Shown here in pieces: positions 1-7,549 of a DNA stretch of 29,856 bases. The stretch comes from SAR324 cluster bacterium. GTDB taxonomy: Bacteria > SAR324 > XYD2-FULL-50-16 > HCM1. The stretch spans positions 16,780-46,635 of the forward strand of contig PUHO01000011.1 of NCBI GenBank assembly GCA_002995645.1, given 5' to 3'. A program made the translations under genes and the position numbers. Positions within the stretch are counted from its first letter, which is position 1; each line of letters opens with the position of its first letter. Below the pieces are notes generated by a model that worked only from the letters and a program-made list of their open reading frames with translations, had not been told where the DNA came from and ran no database searches.

Positions 1-186
1 AAAGACAACAACTTTACTTTAGCTGTAAGAAAGCAAATACCTCTTAGTTTACTTAAACCGGATTCGCCTACTGTCCAAGCTATACAACAACTAGCCGTTC
101 AAATTCAGGAACAAGATTATTCTTTTGATAAACAAAATAAAGGATTATGGGGCAAAATGGCATCTTGGCTTAATAAAGGAGCATAA
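1..186 (+). CDS. C-terminal fragment of a probable FlhG/MinD-like flagellar ATPase
   Basis: The window opens inside an open frame (frame 1) that ends at TAA 184-186 and gives about 61 residues. The visible part begins with KDNNFTLAVRKQIPLSLLKP and continues with an 'SPTVQAIQQLAVQI' segment. That pattern (a basic residue, PL, a proline, then a helix with LA) resembles the extreme C-terminus of FlhG/YlxH-type ParA/MinD ATPases, which set flagellar number or position. All nucleotide-binding motifs lie upstream of the window, so the assignment rests on this short tail and on the fliA gene 52 bases downstream; flhF-flhG-fliA is a common order in polar flagellates. It could be another protein with a similar tail. 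Confidence 0.5.
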   Translation, partial: KDNNFTLAVRKQIPLSLLKPDSPTVQAIQQLAVQIQEQDYSFDKQNKGLWGKMASWLNKGA

Positions 187-238
187 ATTGCATATCTTAT
201 ATTGGATTTAGTTTTTAATAGTTTTTTAATACTAATAT

Positions 239-982
239 ATGAACAACCCGTATATAACTACGTCACAAAAAAAACAAGGCGAACAATTATTATTTGAATA
301 TAGTTATCTAGTAAAACGTATTGCTTTTAACTATGAATCAAGAACATCACAAGGTTTAAAAGGAGAGCTGTTTCAAGTAGGAATGCAAGGCTTGCTTGAT
401 GCGATTCATAATTATGACAAAACAAAAGGCGCTAGTTTTAAAACCTATGCTGAAATTCGTATTCGCGGTGCTATTCTGGACGATTTAAGAAAACAAGATT
501 GGATTCCTCGCTCTGTTCGCGAGTCATCTAACAAGTTGGAAAAAGCTTACATTGCTTTGCGAAAACGTAATATTGATCATCCTAAAGATAAAGATCTTGC
601 GAAAGAGCTAGATATTCCTCTTAAAAAATTACCTCAATTTCTAGACAAGGCAAGACCTATTCCTTTGCTTTCTTTAGATGCTAACTATGCAAACTCGCAA
701 AACGATAGTAGTAACGTTAGTTTAGCTGATATGATTCCAGATGATGACGAAGATACGCCTATAGAGCAACTCTTATTAGAAGAGAAAAAGGAAGCTCTCA
801 AACAGGCAATTAAAAAACTTCCTAAACAAGAGCAATTTGTTTTATCTTTATATTATAATGAAGATGCCAACTTAAAAGAAATTGCTATTATTCTTGGCCT
901 AACAGAAGCGCGGGTTTCCCAAATACGAACAAAAGCTATTGCTATGCTTCGTTCTCATTTAGCTGAATATAAAGATAGTTAA
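239..982 (+). CDS. fliA: Flagellar RNA polymerase sigma factor (FliA, sigma-28 family)
   Basis: This 247-aa protein has the normal size for FliA, which directs RNA polymerase to late flagellar and chemotaxis promoters. Region 2 is clear at about residues 20-95, with YLVKRIAF, a GMQGLLDAIHNYDKTKGASF helix and TYAEIRIRGAILDDLRKQDW; the last part is the region 2.3-2.4 strand-melting and -10 recognition segment. Region 3 follows at about 100-150. The region 4 helix-turn-helix is at about 210-242 (LKEIAIILGLTEARVSQIR). The flhG-like tail upstream fits a flagellar operon. ATG 239 has no clear Shine-Dalgarno before it (upstream is TAATACTAATAT), so translation may be weak or coupled. The stop overlaps the stop of the convergent rsgA by four bases. 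An alternative is a generic sigma-70-like factor, but the spacing and sequence favour FliA. Confidence 0.88.
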   Translation: MNNPYITTSQKKQGEQLLFEYSYLVKRIAFNYESRTSQGLKGELFQVGMQGLLDAIHNYDKTKGASFKTYAEIRIRGAILDDLRKQDWIPRSVRESSNKLEKAYIALRKRNIDHPKDKDLAKELDIPLKKLPQFLDKARPIPLLSLDANYANSQNDSSNVSLADMIPDDDEDTPIEQLLLEEKKEALKQAIKKLPKQEQFVLSLYYNEDANLKEIAIILGLTEARVSQIRTKAIAMLRSHLAEYKDS

Positions 983-1896
983 GATTTATAATTATCTTTT
1001 AAATACTGCATTGTATAGGTATAGGTTTCATACAATGCTTCGCTAATCTCTCCTGCTTTCACTCTTTTTTTAATTTCACATTTTGGTTCTGTTATATGTA
1101 AGCAATCTTTATGCTTACAATATACGCTCCCTTCTTGAAACGCCGGAACAGAAGCGGCGAGTTGTTGTAACGTTACGTTATACAAACTAAAATGCCGGAC
1201 ACCGGGCGTATCTACTACGTAAGTAGAATCGGCAAGAGCATACCGTACGGCTAATGTAGTCGTATGTTGCCCTTGTTGATATTTATCACTCACTTGATTA
1301 GTGCGAATAGCTAGCGCACTATTAAGGTTATTTAACAACGTAGATTTCCCCACGCCGGACATACCAACAAAAACCGAGCTGTTCCCTTCTAGCAAAGGTA
1401 TCATTGTTGACTGCACTTCTTCTTGATTCAAATTAGAAAGGCTATGTACCACTATACCAATATCTTGAAATAAGTTTGTCCATTTTTCTATTTCACTTGA
1501 ATCAACAAGGTCTGTTTTCGTTAAGATAGCATACGGCGTAATCTTACCAAGCCAGCTAGCTATTAGTATTTGATATATAAAATGAACTTTAGGTGCCGGT
1601 GCTTTAAGAGAGATAACCATAAACAAAGAATCCACGTTAGCAACAATCACTTGAGCCGCGTTAATAGTTGGTCTTTGCCTTGCGAGTTCACTCTTTCTTG
1701 GCATGATTTCATAAATAAGACCAAGTCCGTTTTCTGTTGTTTCCTGAAAATACACAACGTCGCCAACAGCTACTTGGTTATTATAACGACTGTCTTTAAA
1801 CAAGCTCCCTTTAATCTTACATTCTACTATATTCCCTTCTTCCTCTTCCAGATAATAGAAGCCTTTTGTTCGTTTTATAACCGTGCCTTGTTTCAT
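979..1896 (-). CDS. rsgA: Small ribosomal subunit biogenesis GTPase RsgA
   Basis: This 305-aa circularly permuted GTPase matures the 30S subunit. An N-terminal OB fold (about 1-70) is followed by the permuted G domain: G4 TKTD (126-129) comes before G1 GMSGVGKST (178-186) and G3 DTPG (229-232). That order is diagnostic of the YjeQ/RsgA family. The C-terminal zinc site is intact, with C260, C265, H267 and C273 in the family spacing. The gene lies 24 bases downstream of the substrate-binding protein gene on the same strand and is probably cotranscribed with it. Its last four bases overlap the end of fliA, so the two transcripts run into each other with no terminator visible between them. Confidence 0.93.
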   Translation of the reverse strand: MKQGTVIKRTKGFYYLEEEEGNIVECKIKGSLFKDSRYNNQVAVGDVVYFQETTENGLGLIYEIMPRKSELARQRPTINAAQVIVANVDSLFMVISLKAPAPKVHFIYQILIASWLGKITPYAILTKTDLVDSSEIEKWTNLFQDIGIVVHSLSNLNQEEVQSTMIPLLEGNSSVFVGMSGVGKSTLLNNLNSALAIRTNQVSDKYQQGQHTTTLAVRYALADSTYVVDTPGVRHFSLYNVTLQQLAASVPAFQEGSVYCKHKDCLHITEPKCEIKKRVKAGEISEALYETYTYTMQYLKDNYKS

Positions 1897-1920
1897 ATGC
1901 TTTTACTTCTTTACTGATTA

Positions 1921-2943
1921 TTAAAAAGGTAGGGGATACATTAAGCCGCCTTTTTGTACTAATGCGTTTGCGCCTCTATCTAGTTTTAATACAGAGTATT
2001 TCCCTAACGTTCTCTCAAAAATTTGACTATAATTACCTACTTTCTTGATTACGTTATAAGCCCAATCCGGATCTAAATCAAGGTGCTTTGCCAGCGTTTG
2101 CGTTTGCATAAGAAACAACTTACCTTCTCCGGTTTTACTCTTCTTTATTGTATCAATATTATCAGACGTAACCTGCTTTGCTTCTGCATTAAGTAGCAAG
2201 TAAAAAGTCCAACGAACAATATTAGCCCATTGCGTATCTTTATTTCGCACGTAAATAGCAAACGGATCGCTTGCAATGTCGCCTTGCAAAATAGAAAGGT
2301 TGTCCGCTGTTTGCAAAGCATGTTTAATAGCGTATAGTTGCGAAGTATCACTTGTTAGCACTTCGCATCGTTTTTTTGCAAATGCTTGTATCATTGCTTT
2401 TGTATTATCAAACAACAAAGCTTTATACTTCATATGATTTTTTTTAAAGAAATTATCTAAATTTTCTTTTGACGTTGTTGCCGATTGAATACAAATTGTT
2501 TCCCCGTTTAATTGTAAATTAGAAACAATGCCAGACGACTTATATAATAAAAAACTTTGTTTATCAAAAAAGCTAATTGCAACGGCTTGTAAGTTATATA
2601 AAACTTCTCTTCTTGCAGTTAACGTTGAATTACGTATTAACAAATCTACTTTATTATCATGTAACGAAGTAAACCTTTCTTTTGTATTTAACGGTGTAAA
2701 GCGAACTTTATTAACGTCGTTAAAAACCGCAACCGCAACTGCCCGACATAAAGAAACGTCAAACCCTGTCCACTTTTTATTTTTCACTTGCAAAGAAAAA
2801 CCAAGAATGCCGGTAGAAACGCCACAATTAACATAGCCCTGTTTTTTTACTTGCAACAAAGTTTCTCCGGCAAATACATTTGTTGCATATAAACACAATA
2901 GCATTAACGTAAGAAATAATACTTTTACGTTTAACTTACCCAT
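1921..2943 (-). CDS. Periplasmic amino-acid ABC transporter substrate-binding protein (AapJ/BztA-like)
   Basis: The 340-aa protein begins with a signal peptide (MGKLNVK, a hydrophobic core, and probable cleavage after NVFA near residue 25) and has no lipobox. The mature part is a family-3 solute-binding fold: 'LLQVKKQGYVNCGVSTGILGFS', then KWTGFDVSLCRAVAVAVFND, then the FTPLNTKERFTSL segment typical of general L-amino-acid binding proteins (AapJ, BztA). In the family these deliver polar amino acids to an ABC permease; no permease or ATPase gene lies beside it, so its partners must be elsewhere or it acts as an orphan receptor. The Shine-Dalgarno is strong (AAGGAGA, six bases before ATG). rsgA follows 24 bases downstream. 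The exact ligand cannot be read from the sequence. Confidence 0.82.
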   Translation of the reverse strand: MGKLNVKVLFLTLMLLCLYATNVFAGETLLQVKKQGYVNCGVSTGILGFSLQVKNKKWTGFDVSLCRAVAVAVFNDVNKVRFTPLNTKERFTSLHDNKVDLLIRNSTLTARREVLYNLQAVAISFFDKQSFLLYKSSGIVSNLQLNGETICIQSATTSKENLDNFFKKNHMKYKALLFDNTKAMIQAFAKKRCEVLTSDTSQLYAIKHALQTADNLSILQGDIASDPFAIYVRNKDTQWANIVRWTFYLLLNAEAKQVTSDNIDTIKKSKTGEGKLFLMQTQTLAKHLDLDPDWAYNVIKKVGNYSQIFERTLGKYSVLKLDRGANALVQKGGLMYPLPF

Positions 2944-3201
2944 ATACTTCTCCTTAATATATCAAATTTAAGTTTGCTAAATTAAAGTTATACCATACAA
3001 AATAAAATAAGTACATTATTATAACTTATTTTTTATTAAAATACCTTTGCAAATTAGCAATATAACTTACTTTTTTAAATATATACTAAAGAATTGATTA
3101 TTTATATTATATATTTATTGTTTATTTTTTAAGACTGTGCTATAAGTTAACTGATATATTAGTGTATTAGTTTATTTACTATATTTTATAGGTTTTATAT
3201 T
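2944..3201. promoter_or_regulatory. Divergent intergenic region between the substrate-binding protein and the DASS carrier
   Basis: These 258 bases are very AT-rich and hold no open reading frame or RNA gene that I can see. The minus-strand side must carry the promoter of the substrate-binding protein gene, but so many TATAAT-like words occur that I could not choose one. The plus-strand side holds the candidate promoter listed separately at 3118-3146. Confidence 0.5.
3118..3146 (+). promoter_or_regulatory. Candidate sigma-70-type promoter for the DASS transporter gene
   Basis: TTGTTT (3118-3123) and TATAAG (3141-3146) are separated by exactly 17 bases, placing a start near 3153 and a leader of about 50 bases before ATG 3202. 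The surroundings are AT-rich, so chance matches are frequent. Confidence 0.42.
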
Positions 3202-4557
3202 ATGGAAAATATGTATAAAAAATCTTTCTACGCCTGTGGCGTTGCTGTTGTCACCATTATACTTGAAACTTTGGGAACGTTTCAATTTTTGTTTCACCTA
3301 GACAAACCCATGTCCATTGCCGCCGCTATTTTAATTATAGCCGCTTTTTGTTGGATTACCGAATGGATTCCTCTATATATTACGGCGTTTGTCATTTTAT
3401 TTCTCCAACTTGTTTGGTTATTACCGGTTCTTCACCCCGTTGCCACTGCAAGCATCACTTCTACTAGTGTTTTAAGCCCTTTCTTTTCTAATATCATCTT
3501 GTTATTTCTTGGTGGTTTTGTTCTTGCCGCACTCTTAAACGAATATGGTATTGATAAAATTATTGCCTATTGGCTCTTAAAAAGAACGGGAACAAATCCG
3601 GCACGCATTTTAATTGGCTTTATGTTAATTACGGCGTTCCTTTCTATGTGGATGAGCAACACAGCAACAACAGCTATGATGTTTTCCATTTTATTACCTA
3701 TCTTAAAAGCTATTCCGGCAGATAATAAATTTATTAAAGCATTACCGCTTGGTATTCCTTTTGCCGCAAATATTGGTGGTCTAGCAACGCCTGTTGGAAC
3801 GCCTCCTAATGCCATTGCGCTTGGTTACTTACAACAAGCCGGCATTCATATTAGCTTTTTACAATGGATGATTTACGCTTTACCAAGTACGATTCTCTTT
3901 CTTGTTATTGCTATTGTTATTATTTTACTATATTGCCGCGATACTAAAGTAGATATTGTTTTACCACCGCTAGAAAAAAAATCGTTAACTACAGCGCAAA
4001 TATCTAGTATTGGTATTGCTCTTTTTACGGTTATTCTTTGGATGACGAAAGATTTTCACGGTATGTCTATGGGGGAAGTAAGTTTAATTCCTGTTATACT
4101 TGCGTTTAGCTCCGGTCTACTTACTAAAAATCATTTTTTACAATTACCTTGGAATATTCTTTTTATGGTCGGCGGCGGTCTTTCTCTTGCTGTTGGATTA
4201 AAAGCAAGCGGATTTAGTGCTCACGTTGTAAACTCCATTCCGGAACATGTTTCGGCTGCGATTCTGGTAACTTCTTTCATTGTTATTACTGTTATTGCCG
4301 CTAGTTTTATGAGCCGTAGTGTTGCTGCCAATTTAATTTTACCTTTAGCCGTTGCTTTCTCTAGCATACAACCGGTACTTGCTATTTTGATTGCTTTTGC
4401 CTGCTCTGTTAGTATGCCTTTACCAGTTAGCACGCCGCCAAATGCCATTGCGTTTAGCTCCGGCTTCCTTGAATCTAAAGATATGTGCATTACAGGAACG
4501 GCTATTACCGTTATTTGCTTTTCTTTACTTTTACTTTTCGTTTTTTTCCAACTCTAA
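3202..4557 (+). CDS. DASS/SLC13-family sodium-coupled (di/tri)carboxylate or anion transporter
   Basis: This 451-aa protein is hydrophobic throughout, with about 11 membrane segments. It carries the DASS signatures: an SNT motif at 152-154 (MSNTATTAMM), followed by 'GGLATPVGTPPNAIALG' around residues 190-207, and the pseudo-symmetric second repeat near 400-420 (MPLPVSTPPNAIAF). The family imports dicarboxylates such as succinate, citrate or sulfate with sodium across the inner membrane. The second SNT motif, at 371-373, reads Ser-Arg-Ser, so a residue that contacts substrate and sodium in the VcINDY-type fold is changed. No strong Shine-Dalgarno is visible before ATG 3202. The zinc-ribbon gene follows after 15 bases and may be cotranscribed. 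The substrate is not predictable. Confidence 0.83.
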   Translation: MENMYKKSFYACGVAVVTIILETLGTFQFLFHLDKPMSIAAAILIIAAFCWITEWIPLYITAFVILFLQLVWLLPVLHPVATASITSTSVLSPFFSNIILLFLGGFVLAALLNEYGIDKIIAYWLLKRTGTNPARILIGFMLITAFLSMWMSNTATTAMMFSILLPILKAIPADNKFIKALPLGIPFAANIGGLATPVGTPPNAIALGYLQQAGIHISFLQWMIYALPSTILFLVIAIVIILLYCRDTKVDIVLPPLEKKSLTTAQISSIGIALFTVILWMTKDFHGMSMGEVSLIPVILAFSSGLLTKNHFLQLPWNILFMVGGGLSLAVGLKASGFSAHVVNSIPEHVSAAILVTSFIVITVIAASFMSRSVAANLILPLAVAFSSIQPVLAILIAFACSVSMPLPVSTPPNAIAFSSGFLESKDMCITGTAITVICFSLLLLFVFFQL

Positions 4558-4572
4558 GAATAAGGTTCCAAA

Positions 4573-4878
4573 ATGGATATACATAAACAAAAATGCCAAA
4601 AATGCCAAAGCGTAAACGTTATTAATTATATTTACAGATCAGAAGCGCGCCCAGATGAAATTTTCGTACAATGTGCCGATTGTGATGAGCTTGTTGCAAA
4701 ATACACGCTTACTAACACCGGATATTATCATCATCACAAAGGTTTTGAATCTTTTTTGCGAGCTATTGAACGTTCTGGTGAATCAATCAGTTTTTCGACT
4801 ATAGAAAATATGTTTGCTACGACAAAAAAAGAAATTATTAACACATTCAACAAGATTCTTCAATCATATAAAAAATAA
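4573..4878 (+). CDS. Small zinc-ribbon protein of unknown function
   Basis: I do not recognise this 101-aa protein at family level. It has a CxxC pair near the N-terminus (CQKC at 8-11) and a second CxxC (CADC at about 34-37), the layout of a four-cysteine zinc ribbon. A His-rich stretch (YYHHHKG) follows, then a C-terminal helix-forming part with no transmembrane segment. The second CxxC lies in 'DEIFVQCADCDELVAKYTL', reminiscent of small cytoplasmic nucleic-acid or protein-binding ribbons. It starts 15 bases after the DASS carrier gene, with only a weak AAGG upstream of its ATG. A hairpin at 4894-4941 follows. It is genuine coding sequence, judging by codon use and the Cys pattern; function unknown. 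Confidence 0.65.
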   Translation: MDIHKQKCQKCQSVNVINYIYRSEARPDEIFVQCADCDELVAKYTLTNTGYYHHHKGFESFLRAIERSGESISFSTIENMFATTKKEIINTFNKILQSYKK

Positions 4879-4893
4879 GTAATTATAGACAGT

Positions 4894-4946
4894 AAGCAGC
4901 TAATTTTTAATTTTTATAAAATATAAATTATTAGCTTGCTTTTATG
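4894..4946 (+). terminator. Imperfect hairpin, probable terminator after the zinc-ribbon gene
   Basis: The arms AAGCAGCTAAT (4894-4904) and ATTAGCTTGCTT (4930-4941) pair with one bulge around a long AT-rich loop, and a T-rich stretch follows (TTTATGTTTT). It separates the transport pair from the peroxiredoxin gene. It is weaker than the other terminators in the window. Confidence 0.45.
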
Positions 4947-4959
4947 TTTTGCTTATAAT
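4931..4959 (+). promoter_or_regulatory. Candidate promoter of the peroxiredoxin gene
   Basis: A perfect TATAAT lies at 4954-4959, about 80 bases before the peroxiredoxin ATG. The best -35 at 17 bases is a poor TTAGCT (4931-4936), inside the arm of the preceding hairpin. A weak -35 would suit an activator-dependent promoter, but no operator could be recognised. Confidence 0.35.
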
Positions 4960-5041
4960 ATTATATGTATTCAATACACTTAGAGAGCTTTATATTCTAT
5001 AGAGTTCTCTATCCCACCTAAAAAAACTAAAGGAGTATTTT

Positions 5042-5539
5042 ATGAAACCAAACAGTGAAGGAAAAACTACGCCTAGCGTAACTTTCAAAACTTTTCAAGG
5101 CGGTTCTTTTGTAGACGTAACGTCTGATTCTATTTTCAAAGGAAGAAACGTAATTCTTTTTGGACTACCCGGCGCCTTTACCCCTACTTGTTCTTCAAAA
5201 CATTTACCGGGATATAATGCTAAAGCGGATAAATTCAAAGAACTTGGCGTTGATGAAATCATTTGTCTTTCTGTTAACGATGCTTTCGTTATGAATTCTT
5301 GGAAAAAAGATTTATCTATTGATAAAGTAACTTTAATCCCAGATGGCAACGGTGCCTTTTCAAAAGAATTAGGACTACTTAGCGATTTTTCACACATTGG
5401 ATTTGGTGATAGAACATGGCGCTATTCTATGTACGTAGAAGACGGTGTTATTAAAAAAATGTTCATTGAACCAGAAAAAGAAGGCGATCCGTTTGAAGTT
5501 TCAGATGCGGACACAATGCTAGCTTATCTACAAGGCTAG
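5042..5539 (+). CDS. Peroxiredoxin, Prx5 (AhpC/TSA-like, type II) family
   Basis: The 165-aa protein is a stand-alone Prx5-type thiol peroxidase that reduces hydrogen and organic peroxides in the cytoplasm. The peroxidatic cysteine is C50 in GLPGAFTPTCS, with the conserved Pro and Thr of the active site, and the downstream SVNDAFVMNSW and GDRTWRYSM segments fit the family. A second cysteine is C75 (EIICLSVND); there is no fused glutaredoxin domain, unlike the hybrid Prx5 of some pathogens, so the electron donor must be separate. ATG 5042 has a strong Shine-Dalgarno (AAAGGAGT, five bases away). A long hairpin and the rubrerythrin gene follow, making a small peroxide-defence locus. Confidence 0.9.
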   Translation: MKPNSEGKTTPSVTFKTFQGGSFVDVTSDSIFKGRNVILFGLPGAFTPTCSSKHLPGYNAKADKFKELGVDEIICLSVNDAFVMNSWKKDLSIDKVTLIPDGNGAFSKELGLLSDFSHIGFGDRTWRYSMYVEDGVIKKMFIEPEKEGDPFEVSDADTMLAYLQG

Positions 5540-5563
5540 TTTCTCTACACACCTCTAAACTTG

Positions 5564-5608
5564 ATGATAGGTAATATAAAACTTTTTATATTACCTATTA
5601 TACTTTTT
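5564..5608 (+). terminator. 14-bp hairpin with T tract between peroxiredoxin and rubrerythrin genes
   Basis: The arms ATAGGTAATATAAA (5567-5580) and TTTATATTACCTAT (5585-5598) pair perfectly around a four-base loop, with weaker pairs extending outward, followed by ACTTTTTATC. This is a rho-independent terminator shape, but it ends only about 12 bases before the rubrerythrin ATG. It could attenuate read-through or mask the rubrerythrin start rather than simply end the first message. Confidence 0.7.
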
Positions 5609-5619
5609 ATCAAAATCTT

Positions 5620-6192
5620 ATGCCAAATATACACAATACACAAACAGAAAAAAATTTAGCTCTAGCTTTTTTCAAAGAATCAGAAGCTCATAATTTATAT
5701 ACCTACTTTGCTTCTATTGCAGCAAAAGAAGGCTTTGTTCAAGTAAAAAACATTTTTCTTGAAACAGCAAAACAAGAACAACAACACGCTAAAATGTTAC
5801 TTAAACATTTAAACGGCGGACATATTAACTTACAACTGGATACGGATATTGCCGTATTAGGAACAACGGCGGAAAATTTATCTTCTGCCATGAAAGGCGA
5901 AAGTCATGAGTTTGAAAACATGTACCCTTTATTTGCTAATATTGCCGAGACAGAAGGCTTTAATGCTATTGCAAAAAATCTTCGTGCGATTGCCGAAGCT
6001 GAAAGAGGACATCACGAACGCTTTCAAATCTTATATAATAATATTATTAACGACTCTGTGTTTAAAAAACCGCAACCGGTACGTTGGCGATGTGCTAACT
6101 GTGGACATATTCATGAATCTACAGAAGCGTTGCAAACTTGCCCCGCTTGTTTTCACCCACAAGCTCATTTCTACCCTATTGAAGCTTTCTAA
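5620..6192 (+). CDS. Rubrerythrin
   Basis: This 190-aa rubrerythrin, a non-haem di-iron peroxidase of anaerobes and microaerophiles, has the classic two-domain layout. The ferritin-like four-helix part (about 1-145) carries the iron ligands E20, E53xxH56, E94/E97 and the EAERGHHERF helix (E127 to H132). The C-terminal rubredoxin-like domain has C158-x-x-C161 and C174-x-x-C177 in 'WRCANCGHI' and 'TCPACFHP'. It reduces hydrogen peroxide with electrons passed through the Fe(Cys)4 centre. No Shine-Dalgarno is visible before ATG 5620, which lies just past a hairpin. The peroxiredoxin upstream and this gene probably respond to the same stress. Confidence 0.94.
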   Translation: MPNIHNTQTEKNLALAFFKESEAHNLYTYFASIAAKEGFVQVKNIFLETAKQEQQHAKMLLKHLNGGHINLQLDTDIAVLGTTAENLSSAMKGESHEFENMYPLFANIAETEGFNAIAKNLRAIAEAERGHHERFQILYNNIINDSVFKKPQPVRWRCANCGHIHESTEALQTCPACFHPQAHFYPIEAF

Positions 6193-6200
6193 GCCGTATT

Positions 6201-6234
6201 GGTACTATTTATATAACTTTAAATAGTACCTTTT
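6201..6234 (+). terminator. Rho-independent terminator after rubrerythrin
   Basis: An 11-bp perfect stem, GGTACTATTTA (6201-6211) with TAAATAGTACC (6220-6230), is followed by TTTT. It closes the peroxiredoxin-rubrerythrin region. Confidence 0.75.
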
Positions 6235-6302
6235 CACTATTACTTATTTTCCTGCTTACTTCGTCTTTGTTGTAAAGTAGCGTTTTTTTATTTGCGAGGG
6301 CT

Positions 6303-7496
6303 ATGTTATCTTACCTAAAAAAATTACATTCTAACCCCAATACGCTTTTCTATGTTATTCCTATTGGCCTTTTTGGCGGTTTTGTATTTTGGCAAAGCTT
6401 GTTAAACAACTACGTTGTTGAAGTAGCAAATTTTTCCGGACGAGATATTGGGATTTTACAAAGCTGTAGAGAGCTACCGGGACTGCTTGCCGTTACGGCT
6501 CTTTTCTTTCTTCTTTTCTTGTCGGAACAATTCTTCCTTGTGTTTGCTTTAGCCTTAATGGGGACTTTTATCATTGTTTTCGGGCATATGCATACCATTT
6601 TTAGCTTAAGCTTAACTTGTATGTTAATGTCTTTCGGCTTTCATTATAGTGAAACTTTGCGCAAATCCTTAGCAACACAACTAGTACACAAAGACATACT
6701 AAGCATTGTGCTCGGTCGTTTTCGTTCTATTGGCTCTTTTGTTTCTATTCTTGCTTTTGGTACTGTATATGTTGGCTGGAAACTGCTCCACCTTTCTTAT
6801 TCTACTTTATTCACCATCGGCGGCTCTATTTCCATTCTCGTTGCTCTTTATATTTTAATTGCTTTTCCAAAATATGAGATAAAAGAACAACAACACAAGA
6901 AACCAAGATTTTATAAACGTTATTGGATTTTCTATATTCTCAATATTTTATCTGGTGGAAGAAGGCAACTTTTTGTTGTGTTTGCGCCATTTTTAATGGT
7001 AAGTACGTTCAAATTAGAAATAGATAAAATGGTAAGTATATTTTTTATAAGTCAACTGCTTACTATGTATTTTGCGCCGAAAGTGGGGAAAGTTATCCTA
7101 AAAATTGGCGAACGTAACGCACTAATCATAGAGCATCTTATTCTTATTTTTATTTTTGCAGGCTACGTACTCATACACACCGCTTGGCAAGGTATTACGC
7201 TTTATATTGCTGATAATATTGTCTTTAGCATGTCTTTTGCGCTAGATAGCTATTTCAAACGAATTGCGCAAAAAAAAGATATTGCATCAACAACCGCATT
7301 AAGCTTTACTATGAATCATACGCTAGCTATTAGCTTGCCTGTGATACTTGGTTTTATTTGGCTATCTTCGCATAAATTTGTTTTTGCCGTTGGTATTTGC
7401 TTAGCTGCGGCTTCTCTAATTACTAGTTTTTGTCTCCCTAAAAACCCACGTCAAGGCGTAGAATCCATTTTCAAAGAACGACAACAAGCTACCTAA
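6303..7496 (+). CDS. Major facilitator superfamily transporter, substrate unknown
   Basis: The 397-aa protein has about 12 hydrophobic segments in two halves separated by a basic cytoplasmic loop near residues 195-210 (FPKYEIKEQQHKKPRFYKR), as expected for the MFS fold. 'GRDIGILQSCRELPGLL' near residues 46-62 corresponds to the loop between the first two helices and the start of helix 2. The C-terminus is charged and cytoplasmic. No substrate-specific motif is recognised. GAGGG lies two bases before ATG 6303, a very short Shine-Dalgarno spacing. The gene stands alone between two terminators and converges with the SulP gene. Confidence 0.78.
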   Translation: MLSYLKKLHSNPNTLFYVIPIGLFGGFVFWQSLLNNYVVEVANFSGRDIGILQSCRELPGLLAVTALFFLLFLSEQFFLVFALALMGTFIIVFGHMHTIFSLSLTCMLMSFGFHYSETLRKSLATQLVHKDILSIVLGRFRSIGSFVSILAFGTVYVGWKLLHLSYSTLFTIGGSISILVALYILIAFPKYEIKEQQHKKPRFYKRYWIFYILNILSGGRRQLFVVFAPFLMVSTFKLEIDKMVSIFFISQLLTMYFAPKVGKVILKIGERNALIIEHLILIFIFAGYVLIHTAWQGITLYIADNIVFSMSFALDSYFKRIAQKKDIASTTALSFTMNHTLAISLPVILGFIWLSSHKFVFAVGICLAAASLITSFCLPKNPRQGVESIFKERQQAT

Positions 7497-7504
7497 TTTA
7501 CATA

Positions 7505-7542
7505 CAAAAAACCACCTATCAAACTATATTCATAGGTGGTTT
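7505..7542. terminator. Bidirectional terminator between the MFS and SulP genes
   Basis: AAACCACCTAT (7509-7519) and ATAGGTGGTTT (7532-7542) form an 11-bp perfect stem. Read on the minus strand it is followed by a clear T run, making it a strong terminator for the SulP gene. On the plus strand the T run is short, so it is weaker for the MFS gene. Confidence 0.8.
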
Positions 7543-7549
7543 AGTAATC

